From Hydrogeniiclostridium mannosilyticum (GTDB lineage: Bacteria; Bacillota; Clostridia; Oscillospirales; Acutalibacteraceae): 33,621 nt of DNA. Location of the stretch: the NCBI RefSeq assembly GCF_003268275.1, contig NZ_QLYR01000015.1, positions 1 to 33,621 on the forward strand. The letters are read 5' to 3'. Position numbers and translations under genes: made by a program. This document shows, in pieces, positions 7,950-15,125 of this stretch (position 1 is the stretch's first letter; each line of letters starts with the position of its first letter). Below the pieces are notes generated by a model. The model ran no database searches, had not been told where the DNA came from, and saw nothing but the letters and a program-made list of their open reading frames with translations.

Positions 7950-8762
7950 TCATCGTATATCCGTTTGCTTTCTAAGCGCTGTCGGTGAAACGCCCATCGC
8001 CTTTTTAAAGGCCGAGGAAAAATAATGCGCGTTGTGGAATTGCAGCTTTTCGGCAATCTCCGCCACGGAAAGCGCCGTGTTGCGCAGCAATACCACAGAG
8101 AACGCCATGCGCTTCTCCAGCAGGTACGCGTAAGGGGTTGTCTGGTACTCCCGGCGGAAATCCCGCACCAGCTGCGCCTTGCTGATAAAAAAGCGGCTGG
8201 AGAGCTCCTCCAGGGAAAGCTCCTCGCAAAAAGACTGGTCCATATATTCCTTTACCCGCTGGGCGGCGCTTTTCTTAGCATAGACGGGCCCCTCGCGCGC
8301 CGAGGCCCGAAAAAACAGCTCGTGCACCTTCAGCTCCAGCGCCAGCCTTCCGTCCGGCGCACCGTCTTTTAAAATCTGATGCAGCTCCCTAAAAAGCCCG
8401 CCTACCGCCACAGAACGGCATAAAACCTCACGCTTTGGAAAATAGAGGGAGCTGAGGCGCTCCACCAGGCTGCCGGAAATATTGAGCCAGATTTTTTGAA
8501 AGGGATCCCGGCGGTCCGCATAATATTCGCAGTTGCAGCCGGCGGGGATCAGGTAAAAGTCCCCCGGCCCCACTTCCGTCCTGCCGGCGTCCGTCTCCAA
8601 AATGCCATGCCCTGCTTCCACAAACTCCACAATATACTCCATGGAGGGGCGGCGAACAATGCGGTAGCTTTGATCCGGCCTGGTGACCCCTGCCAGCAGC
8701 ACTGTCAACCGCTCCGAGCAAAGCGCCTGCGGCACCAAAACAAATTCCTCTGTGAAAGGCAT
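7950..8762 (-). CDS. AraC family transcriptional regulator
   Basis: 270-aa regulator. The N-terminal half is a cupin-like sensor (about residues 20-120: a YIVEFVEAGHGILET stretch, then VGPGDFYLIPAGCNCEYY), which normally binds a sugar. The C-terminal 100 residues hold two helix-turn-helix motifs (LSLEELSSRFFISKAQLVRDFRR split across two helices, then AEIAEKLQFHNAHYFSSAFKK), ending in the typical MGVSPTALRK. The ATG at 8762 is chosen over a TTG at 8780 because AAGGGGAGAGGAG sits just before it. It is divergent from the GH2 gene, which it probably activates, perhaps together with GH127. The inducer is unknown. Confidence 0.93.
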   Translation of the reverse strand: MPFTEEFVLVPQALCSERLTVLLAGVTRPDQSYRIVRRPSMEYIVEFVEAGHGILETDAGRTEVGPGDFYLIPAGCNCEYYADRRDPFQKIWLNISGSLVERLSSLYFPKREVLCRSVAVGGLFRELHQILKDGAPDGRLALELKVHELFFRASAREGPVYAKKSAAQRVKEYMDQSFCEELSLEELSSRFFISKAQLVRDFRREYQTTPYAYLLEKRMAFSVVLLRNTALSVAEIAEKLQFHNAHYFSSAFKKAMGVSPTALRKQTDIR

Positions 8763-8803
8763 GGCTCCTCTCCCCTTCAAACATGCGCATTTTTTATACT
8801 TAT

Positions 8804-8848
8804 ATGCTACTATATTGGATTCATTTTTGCAAATAAAAATTTTATACT
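8804..8848. promoter_or_regulatory. Divergent promoters of araC and the GH2 gene
   Basis: For araC (- strand): TTGCAA (8827-8832), 17 bp, TAGCAT (8804-8809). For GH2 (+ strand): -10 TATACT (8843-8848) with only a poor -35 at 8820-8825, as expected for an activator-dependent promoter. The shared 11-mer covers the araC -35 and touches the GH2 -35, which would allow autoregulation plus activation. Assignments are by eye. Confidence 0.5.
8823..8833. promoter_or_regulatory. Candidate AraC-family operator, copy 2
   Basis: Second exact copy of ATTTTTGCAAA, in the araC/GH2 divergent region, overlapping the putative araC -35 box. See copy 1 at 6616. Confidence 0.32.
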
Positions 8849-8898
8849 GTACCTACAAGAGTCCTTCCCGCATTAAAAACCAAGGAGTTGAGTACTTT

Positions 8899-10641
8899 AT
8901 GAACATCAGCCGTCAGGAATATCCCCGCCCCCAATTCGTAAGGGACAGCTGGGAAAATTTGAACGGAACCTGGGAATTTGAAATGGATTTGGCTGACAGC
9001 GGCGCAGCGCGCGGCATGGAAAAAGCAGAGGCCGCCTTCTCCAAGCAGATCAACGTCCCCTTCTGCCCGGAATCCGAACTCTCCGGTATTGGAAATAAGG
9101 ATTTCATGGCCGCCGTCTGGTACCGGAGGATTATACGCATCCCGGCGGAAAAGCTTTCAGGCCGCGTACTGCTTCACTTCGGCGCTGTCGACTATGAGTG
9201 CACCGTCTATGTCAACGGCGAAAAGGCCGGAACCCACCGCGGCGGTTACAGCTCGTTCTGCTTTGACATTACGGAACATGTAAAGGCCGGCGAAAACCTG
9301 CTCACCGTCCAGGCGCGCGACGATGTACGCGGCGCCCGGCAGCCCGGCGGCAAGCAAAGCGACCAATACGGCTCTTACGGCTGCATGTACACACGTACTA
9401 CCGGCATCTGGCAGACGGTGTGGCTGGAATACACCTCCCGCTGCTATCTGGAGAACGTCCACACCATAGCGGATGCCGCCAGCGGCGTCCTTGCCTTTTC
9501 CGCCAAGATCTGCGGCGAAGCGGCGGATGCCGCCCTCCATACCACGGTTTCCTACAAAGGGCAGGCTGTGGCCGAAACAACGGTTCCCGTGCACACCGGA
9601 ACCACCGATTTTTCCGTAACCGTTGAAAATCCCCAGCTGTGGGATGTAGGCCAGCCCAACCTTTACGACCTGTGCTACGAATTGACAGTAAACGGCGAAA
9701 CCGTTGACACGGTTTCCGCATACTGCGGCTTCCGCACCATTGAACTCAAAAACCACGCCTTCTACCTGAACGGCCGCCCGGTCTTCCAGCGGCTTGTGCT
9801 GGACCAGGGCTTCTACCCGGACGGCATCTACACCGCTCCCAGCGACGAGGCGCTCAAGCACGATATTGAGCTTTCGATGCAGCTGGGCTTTAACGGCGCG
9901 CGCCTGCACGAAAAGGTATTTGAGGAGCGCTTCCTCTATTGGGCGGACCGCCTGGGCTATCTGGTATGGGGCGAGCAGGCAAACTGGGGCCTGGACATCA
10001 CCACGCCCGAAGGAGTCATGAACTTCCTGCCCGAGTGGCTCGAAGTTCTAAACCGGGATTTCAACCACCCTGCCATTATCGGCTGGTGCCCGTTTAATGA
10101 GACCTGGGACCGTGAGGGCCGCAAGCAGGACGACCGGGTGCTGGAGCTTGTTTACCGCGCCACCAAGGCGGTGGATTCCACCCGCCCGGTAATTGACACC
10201 AGCGGAAACTTCCATGTGGCTACCGATATTTACGACATTCACGACTATGAACAGGACCCCGGCATCTTTGCAGAGCGCTACGGCGCCACTACGCCGGAGC
10301 ATATTTACGACACCTACGAGAACCGCCAGCATTATGCCGGCCAGCCTTTCTTTGTCAGCGAATACGGCGGGACCTGGTGGTCCAATGAAAGCACGGACGG
10401 CTGGGGCTACGGCAACGGGCCCGCCACCCAGGAGGAGCTGGCAGACCGCTACTGCGGGCTCACGGAGACCCTGCTCGGCAACGAATACACCTGCGCCTTC
10501 TGCTACACCCAGCTTTATGACGTGGAGCAGGAGCAGAACGGCATGTATACCTATGAGCGCAAGCCGAAGTTTAAGCCTGAGATCTACGCGCGCATTACCG
10601 CCACCAACCAAAAGCCGGCGGCGATTGAAAAGAAAAAATAA
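8899..10641 (+). CDS. Glycoside hydrolase family 2 protein
   Basis: Cytoplasmic retaining exo-glycosidase, 580 aa from the ATG at 8899 (AAGGAG about 10 bases upstream; the frame stays open further upstream, but no better start exists). Order of domains: jelly-roll sugar-binding domain (about 1-170), Ig-like domain (about 175-275), TIM barrel (about 280-575). The acid/base is Glu401 in CPFNETWD and the nucleophile Glu488 in FVSEYGGTWW. It is shorter than LacZ and close in size to beta-glucuronidases, but the Asn-x-Lys motif that reads the glucuronate carboxylate is absent: the segment before RKPKF reads EQNGMYTYE. Beta-galactosidase-like or arabinosidase activity is possible; specificity is open. 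Confidence 0.93.
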   Translation: MNISRQEYPRPQFVRDSWENLNGTWEFEMDLADSGAARGMEKAEAAFSKQINVPFCPESELSGIGNKDFMAAVWYRRIIRIPAEKLSGRVLLHFGAVDYECTVYVNGEKAGTHRGGYSSFCFDITEHVKAGENLLTVQARDDVRGARQPGGKQSDQYGSYGCMYTRTTGIWQTVWLEYTSRCYLENVHTIADAASGVLAFSAKICGEAADAALHTTVSYKGQAVAETTVPVHTGTTDFSVTVENPQLWDVGQPNLYDLCYELTVNGETVDTVSAYCGFRTIELKNHAFYLNGRPVFQRLVLDQGFYPDGIYTAPSDEALKHDIELSMQLGFNGARLHEKVFEERFLYWADRLGYLVWGEQANWGLDITTPEGVMNFLPEWLEVLNRDFNHPAIIGWCPFNETWDREGRKQDDRVLELVYRATKAVDSTRPVIDTSGNFHVATDIYDIHDYEQDPGIFAERYGATTPEHIYDTYENRQHYAGQPFFVSEYGGTWWSNESTDGWGYGNGPATQEELADRYCGLTETLLGNEYTCAFCYTQLYDVEQEQNGMYTYERKPKFKPEIYARITATNQKPAAIEKKK

Positions 10642-10654
10642 TCCCGCTGAAAAG

Positions 10655-10690
10655 CAGCCGCCGGAAATGATTTCCGGCGGCTGTTCTTTA
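10655..10690 (+). terminator. Intrinsic terminator after the GH2 gene
   Basis: Perfect 13-bp stem, 10655-10667 (CAGCCGCCGGAAA) with 10671-10683, loop TGA, followed by TTCTTTAT. It lies 14 bp after the stop codon. Confidence 0.88.
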
Positions 10691-10718
10691 TCGATCTCTA
10701 TTTTTAATACCAAAAAGC

Positions 10719-10747
10719 TTGTCTGCCGCCCAAATCCCCGATATAAT
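10719..10747 (+). promoter_or_regulatory. Promoter of the Tet-like GTPase gene
   Basis: -35 TTGTCT (10719-10724), 17-bp spacer, perfect -10 TATAAT (10742-10747). The predicted start near 10754 leaves a leader of about 50 bases, too short for the leader-peptide attenuator found before tet(M). Confidence 0.82.
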
Positions 10748-10803
10748 TATTTTCAGAAATGATTTACCAAATCAGCCTCAGCAATGGAAAGGAGCGCGCC
10801 ACT

Positions 10804-12756
10804 TTGAAGCAAAAGATGATGAACCTCGGCATTTTGGCCCATGTTGACGCCGGGAAAACCTCTGTTACGGAGCAGCTGCTCTATTTGGGCGGCAGCATCC
10901 GGCAGGCCGGCAGCGTGGACCGGGGAACCGCGCAAACCGACTGGCTGGAGGTGGAGCGCAAGCGGGGAATCTCCGTGAAAACAGCTTCTTCCTGTCTGTG
11001 TTACCAGGGCGTGCAGATCAACCTCATCGACACCCCGGGCCATGTGGATTTCTCCGGTGAGGTAGAGCGTACGCTCGGCGCGCTGGACTGCTCTGTGCTG
11101 GTAATCTCCGCCGCGGAAGGGGTGCAGCCGCAGACGCGCCACCTCTGGCGGGCCCTGGAGCAGCTTGGCATCCCGACGCTGATTTTTGTCAATAAAATCG
11201 ATCGGGCAGGCTGCGACTGCGAGGCGGTGCTGCTGCAAATCCGCGAAGAGCTTGGAGCCCGGCTTTTTATTACGCAGACGGTGCTTCAGGCCGGTATGGA
11301 GGACTGCTCCATTGAGCCCAAGGACTACGGCGGCAAGGCCCGGGAGGAGCTGGCCGCCCTGGCTGCCGACCTGGACGATGCGGTCGCAGAACTGTATCTG
11401 GCGGATAAACCGATTGCCGGCGAGCTTTTGATGCAAACCATATCCGATGCCTGCCGCCAGAGGCAGCTCACCCCCGTCTGTTTTGGTTCCGCCAAGCTTG
11501 GCGTGGGGATGGAGGCGCTGCTGCAAAGCATAATCCGCTATCTGCCTGCCGCCCAGGGCAGCGACGGCGCGCCGCTCAGCGGCCTGGTCTATAAGGTAGA
11601 CCACGACCCTGTCCTGGGCAAGGGCGCCCATATCCGTTTATTCAACGGCTGCATCAAAAGCAGGGATCCTGTACCGCTCCTAAACAGTGACGAACCGGAA
11701 AAGGCTACACAGATCCGCCGCTTCAACGGCGCAAAAAGCCAAAGCCTCGACATTCTGCACGCCGGTGAAATCGCTGCGGTTTACGGCCTCGGCAGCCTCA
11801 AGGCAGGGGATATTGTCGGCAAACAGCCGCTGGACCGTTTTTGCCCGCTCACCTTTCCGCTGCTCACCGTGCAGGTTTTGCCTGAGCAGGAGCAGGACCT
11901 GACAGCCCTAGCCGCCGCCCTGCAGGAGCTTGCCGAGGAGGACCCGCTGCTAGACCTGGAATGGCTGAAGGAAGAACGTGAGCTTCATTTGAAAATCACC
12001 GGAAAAATCCAGCTTGAAATTTTGTCCGAGCTTCTGTGGGACCGTTACAGGCTAAGGGCACAATTCTCCTCGCCCAGCGTCATTTACAAAGAAACCCCCG
12101 CTAAGACCGGAATCGGGCTGGAACGCTACACCATGCCCAAGCCCTGCTGGGCCGTTGTGGAGCTGAAGGCTGAACCGCTGCCCCGGGGCAGCGGCGTCCG
12201 CTTTGAATCGGCTATTAAGGAAAAACAGCTTCCTTACCGCTACCAGCACCATGTAGAGCTCAGCCTGCGGGACGCCCTGAAGCAGGGCCTGTACGGCTGG
12301 GAGGTAACGGATGCCCGGTTTACACTCACCGGCGGCGAGCACCACCATGTCCATACTCACCCGCTGGATTTCTTCGTCGCCACCCCCATCGCCGTGCTGC
12401 GCGCCCTGACCGACAGCGGCGCCGTCCTGCTGGAACCCATTGTACGGGTAACGCTCTCCGCCGGCGAGGAATTTTTAGGCAAAACCATCCGTGATATTTT
12501 ACAGATGCGGGGAGAGTTCGACTCTCCAGCTGTCAGCAAGGGTGTTTTTAGCCTGGAGGCCCTGCTGCCCGCGGCGGCCTCCCTGGAATATCCCATTGCC
12601 TTCCGCTCCATGACAAGCGGCAAGGGCTCTTACTACTCAGAATTTTACCGCTACCAAGAATGCCCGCTGGAGCTCGGCGCCACCGCAAGGCGGCGGGGGA
12701 TCCACCCGCTGCTGGAGCGTTCCAAATGGATTCTTCATGCGCGGAGTGCGCTGTAA
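10804..12756 (+). CDS. EF-G/Tet(M)-like ribosomal protection GTPase
   Basis: 650-aa translational GTPase related to Tet(M)/Tet(O)/Tet(W) along its whole length. G motifs: AHVDAGKT (12-19), RGISVKT (54-60), DTPGH (76-80), NKID (130-133) and GSAK in the G5 region. The domain III-V regions also match (PLPRGSGV, QGLYGWEVTD). The domain IV loop that in Tet(M) reads YSPVST and touches 16S rRNA is replaced by a histidine-rich loop (His513, 514, 515, Val516, His517, Thr518, His519), and the C-terminal helix differs. The start TTG at 10804 is set by AAAGGAG 9 bases upstream; an ATG at 10816 is the alternative. It belongs to a clostridial paralogue group often labelled tetracycline resistance; actual resistance is unproven. 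Confidence 0.88.
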   Translation: MKQKMMNLGILAHVDAGKTSVTEQLLYLGGSIRQAGSVDRGTAQTDWLEVERKRGISVKTASSCLCYQGVQINLIDTPGHVDFSGEVERTLGALDCSVLVISAAEGVQPQTRHLWRALEQLGIPTLIFVNKIDRAGCDCEAVLLQIREELGARLFITQTVLQAGMEDCSIEPKDYGGKAREELAALAADLDDAVAELYLADKPIAGELLMQTISDACRQRQLTPVCFGSAKLGVGMEALLQSIIRYLPAAQGSDGAPLSGLVYKVDHDPVLGKGAHIRLFNGCIKSRDPVPLLNSDEPEKATQIRRFNGAKSQSLDILHAGEIAAVYGLGSLKAGDIVGKQPLDRFCPLTFPLLTVQVLPEQEQDLTALAAALQELAEEDPLLDLEWLKEERELHLKITGKIQLEILSELLWDRYRLRAQFSSPSVIYKETPAKTGIGLERYTMPKPCWAVVELKAEPLPRGSGVRFESAIKEKQLPYRYQHHVELSLRDALKQGLYGWEVTDARFTLTGGEHHHVHTHPLDFFVATPIAVLRALTDSGAVLLEPIVRVTLSAGEEFLGKTIRDILQMRGEFDSPAVSKGVFSLEALLPAAASLEYPIAFRSMTSGKGSYYSEFYRYQECPLELGATARRRGIHPLLERSKWILHARSAL

Positions 12757-12772
12757 TATTCAAAACAGTCTA

Positions 12773-12814
12773 AAAGCGTGGCTGCCGCCCTTTTATGGGT
12801 GGCAGCCACGCTTT
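12773..12814. terminator. Bidirectional intrinsic terminator
   Basis: An 18-base inverted repeat (12773-12790 against 12797-12814, one G-U) around the loop TTTTAT. Its arms begin AAAGCGTGGCTGCC and end GGCAGCCACGCTTT. It serves the convergent Tet-like and aldo/keto reductase genes. Confidence 0.82.
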
Positions 12815-12842
12815 ATATGAAGCAGGCGAAAATAGATCCCTG

Positions 12843-12863
12843 AAAAAAACCGGAGGGCTCCGG
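12843..12863 (-). terminator. Terminator after the aldo/keto reductase gene
   Basis: On the - strand CCGGAG pairs with CTCCGG (12850-12863), followed by seven T (12843-12849). It lies about 50 bp after the stop at 12912 and acts before the larger hairpin at 12773. Confidence 0.65.
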
Positions 12864-12911
12864 ATAAACCGAGGACGGCGGCGAACCGTGCACAGCTGCT
12901 GAAATTCCGGC

Positions 12912-14063
12912 TTACAGCCCGAAAAGCTCCTGCGCCGTCTGCATACGGCTGCGTACCGGGACATCAAACGGACAGTTGCGCTCGCAGCTGCCACAGCGGA
13001 TGCAATCCGAGGCGTGCTGCTCCAGCGCCCCGTAGTGGGCCCGGACTGTATCCGGCGCCTGGGCGCCGGCCTGAGCCAGATCCAGATATTTATTGACTTG
13101 GGCAATATCGATATGTGCCGGGCAGGGTAAACAGTGGTTGCAGTACATGCATTTGCCCCGCATGGAATACTTGGGCATTTGGCTTAGTACCACCGAATAA
13201 TCCCGCTCCTGCTCCGAAGCTTCCTCGTAGGCCACAGAACGCCGCACCTCGGCAGGCGTGCTACAGCCGGGCAGCACGCTGGCTACCGCCGGGCGGGTCA
13301 GCGCATAGTGGATGCACTGTGCCGGGGTCAGCGCTACCCCAAAGGGAGAGGTCTCCGCGTTTAGCAGCACACCTGCCGCCAGCGCCTTCATCACAGTAAT
13401 AGCCGTCCCCTGTCCCTCACACAGGCGATAAAGACGGTCACGGGCCGGATGAATCCCGTTGAGCCCGTCCACCCGGTAGGACTCCGGAGTAAATAGATCG
13501 TCCACGGATGCGCTCTCCGGCAGCAGGTCATAGGCGGGATTCAGGCTGAACAAAAGCACGTCAATCAGCCCCGTCTCCACCGCCCGGGCCGCAATAACAG
13601 GACTGTGGGAGCTCATGCCCAGCGCCCTGATAACGCCTTTTTCCTTAAGATCCAGCGCGTAACGGATAATTTCCGTCTCAAATACGCTGCGAAAATCCTC
13701 CTCCGTGTCCACAAAGTGCAGCATACCAATGTCTACATAATCAGTACCGAGGCGCTCCATAAAGTCCTCAAAGAAAAACTTGCAGTTATCCAGGTTCCGG
13801 TCCCGGCTATATTGCCCGTCCAGCCAGGCGGAGCACAGGTGCCCCTGCAGCAGCACCCGGCTGCGGCGGCCCTGCAGCGCCTTACCAATGTTCGTTCGCA
13901 CATTGGGCTCCGACATAAAAACATCCAGCAGGTTTACCCCACAGCGGATCGCTTCGTCAACGACCGCGAATACCTCTTCCTCCCCAAGGCCCTGCAAATG
14001 CTCACAGCCCAGGCCAATTTCACTGACCTGTATGCCCGTGCGCCCCAGCGTCCTGTATTTCAT
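12912..14063 (-). CDS. Aldo/keto reductase-fold protein with C-terminal 4Fe-4S domain
   Basis: 383 aa. Residues 1-290 show the aldo/keto reductase TIM barrel (MKYRTLGRTGIQVSEIGLG start; DYVDIGMLHF near 108-117). Residues 300-370 hold two ferredoxin-type cysteine clusters: Cys305/308/311/314 and Cys354/357/360/364. Of the usual tetrad only Asp47 and His116 are recognisable. The Tyr expected five residues after Asp47 is Glu52 within DVFMSEPNVR, and the Lys expected after strand 3 is missing (LLQGHL, 71-76). Similar clostridial proteins appear to share this, so it looks like a conserved subclass rather than decay. The ATG has AGGAGG upstream. Single-gene unit; the reaction is unknown, possibly iron-sulfur electron transfer. 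Confidence 0.9.
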   Translation of the reverse strand: MKYRTLGRTGIQVSEIGLGCEHLQGLGEEEVFAVVDEAIRCGVNLLDVFMSEPNVRTNIGKALQGRRSRVLLQGHLCSAWLDGQYSRDRNLDNCKFFFEDFMERLGTDYVDIGMLHFVDTEEDFRSVFETEIIRYALDLKEKGVIRALGMSSHSPVIAARAVETGLIDVLLFSLNPAYDLLPESASVDDLFTPESYRVDGLNGIHPARDRLYRLCEGQGTAITVMKALAAGVLLNAETSPFGVALTPAQCIHYALTRPAVASVLPGCSTPAEVRRSVAYEEASEQERDYSVVLSQMPKYSMRGKCMYCNHCLPCPAHIDIAQVNKYLDLAQAGAQAPDTVRAHYGALEQHASDCIRCGSCERNCPFDVPVRSRMQTAQELFGL

Positions 14064-14143
14064 TGTAATCCCTCCTAAAAAAATCCTAACCTGAACGTCA
14101 ATGTACGAAAGGCCAAAACGCCCGGCCCCCGATGATTGTTCTT

Positions 14144-14172
14144 ATTATATCAGCCTTCTCCAGGGGAAACAA
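14144..14172 (-). promoter_or_regulatory. Promoter of the aldo/keto reductase gene
   Basis: On the - strand TTGTTT (14167-14172), 17 bp, perfect TATAAT (14144-14149). The predicted leader is about 75 bases. Confidence 0.8.
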
Positions 14173-14181
14173 GCGTAAAGC

Positions 14182-14222
14182 AGGCCGCCGCGGGATTTTT
14201 CCCGCGGCGGGCCTTTTTATTT
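14182..14222 (+). terminator. Terminator-like hairpin on the + strand without an upstream gene
   Basis: CCGCCGCGGG (14185-14194) pairs with CCCGCGGCGG (14201-14210), extended by AGGCC/GGCCT, then TTTTTATTTTTAT. It has the form of a rho-independent terminator read rightward, yet no + strand gene lies between 12756 and here. It may stop antisense transcription or end a small RNA. Confidence 0.55.
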
Positions 14223-14323
14223 TTATTGCGGCTAACATTTTACAGCAGCGGGGCCAAATTAAAGGCGGCTAAGGCCTCCGGGTAAATTCGACATTTTTCT
14301 CTTTATTTTTTCTTTTTTCTCTT

Positions 14324-14353
14324 TTGTCAACAAATAGGCAATGTCGGTATTAT
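14324..14353 (+). promoter_or_regulatory. Upstream promoter candidate for the XRE-DUF4364 pair
   Basis: TTGTCA (14324-14329), 18 bp, TATTAT (14348-14353). If used, it gives a leader of about 345 bases before the XRE gene, or it drives a separate small RNA. Confidence 0.55.
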
Positions 14354-14584
14354 AAACAAAATCCCCGAACTGTTTAGGCCTTCGTTCTCACAAGCTCCTA
14401 CATATTTTTCGTTGATAAAAATCATACGCTGCCAGGCCGTTTTTAAATGAAGATGAATAAACCTTGGCTATATTCTTTAAAAATAATAAGAATAAAATCC
14501 CCATTTTAGAGGTCATACTATAACAGTCTGAGTAATAGAATTACAAAGAATATTTTCCCAGCAAGCCGCCCTTCCTGCCTGTTT

Positions 14585-14626
14585 TTTCCAACGGAATTGA
14601 ATTGGAAAGATTTATTTGTGAATAAT
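14585..14626 (+). promoter_or_regulatory. Proximal promoter candidate with an overlapping inverted repeat
   Basis: TTGAAT (14597-14602), 18 bp, AATAAT (14621-14626). The -35 lies inside the inverted repeat TTTCCAA (14585-14591) / TTGGAAA (14602-14608), a plausible operator for the XRE regulator itself. The predicted leader is about 73 bases. Confidence 0.42.
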
Positions 14627-14705
14627 CCCGACCTTTCTTAATCAAGTGCCCTATTTCTGATTATCATTACATTTAGAAGGAATTAATTAGATAGGATGTG
14701 GTATT

Positions 14706-15080
14706 TTGTCGGATTTCAAGATAAACGAGCGCTTGCGTGAGCTCCGTGTAAAAAGCGGTTACACTCAGCAGCAGGTCGCCGACTTTTTGAACTGTTCCCG
14801 CTCCACCTATACTTACTACGAGACCGGTAAGTCCATGCCGGATGTCCCTACTACCGTGACATTAGCTAAGATTTTCAATATCTCTGTGGCGGAACTGCTG
14901 GCAGATGAAACCGATATTCACAATGTTGCCGACAGCGGCTATGTTTACGCCCGCAAAAAGAATGCCAGTCATATTTACGACCTGGACCGCGACGAGATGT
15001 CCTTGGTCGGTTACTACCGTGCCGGCAATTACCAGACCAGAAAAAAAATAATGGAGTTCGTTAAACAAATCGACAAATAA
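14706..15080 (+). CDS. XRE family helix-turn-helix regulator
   Basis: 124-aa DNA-binding protein. An HTH_3 domain covers about residues 6-68: LRELRVKSGYTQQQVADFLNCSRSTYTYYETG is the classic five-helix pattern (split here by turns), followed by MPDVPTTVTLAKIFNISVAELL. The C-terminal 50 residues are basic and polar with no recognised domain. The start is TTG, with AGGAT about 8 bases upstream; no in-frame ATG or GTG fits better. It lies 45 bp before the DUF4364 gene and is probably in one operon with it. Target genes are unknown. Autoregulation is suggested by the inverted repeat at 14585. Confidence 0.88.
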   Translation: MSDFKINERLRELRVKSGYTQQQVADFLNCSRSTYTYYETGKSMPDVPTTVTLAKIFNISVAELLADETDIHNVADSGYVYARKKNASHIYDLDRDEMSLVGYYRAGNYQTRKKIMEFVKQIDK

Positions 15081-15125
15081 TTTTCTGCGTTAACCGTAGA
15101 CTATTATTTAAAGGGGGTGCTGCCG

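Larger units (their letters stand above)
14223..14705. other. AT-rich gene-free stretch before the XRE regulator
   Basis: About 480 bp with no credible reading frame. It contains a pyrimidine run (14294-14325), two candidate + strand promoters (14324-14353 and 14597-14626), a distant inverted repeat CGACATT/AATGTCG (14288-14294 with 14340-14346), and TTTCCAA/TTGGAAA (14585-14591 with 14602-14608). It has no terminator hairpin between the promoters and the gene. I recognise no riboswitch or known RNA in it. Confidence 0.5.

Noticed and set aside
10759-10803. ATG start 15 codons upstream for the Tet-like GTPase
   Set aside because: It lies about 5 bases after the predicted transcription start and covers the AAAGGAG site; the TTG at 10804 has correct spacing.
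10748-10803. tet(M)-style leader-peptide attenuator
   Set aside because: The leader is only about 50 bases, with no terminator hairpin or short peptide frame.
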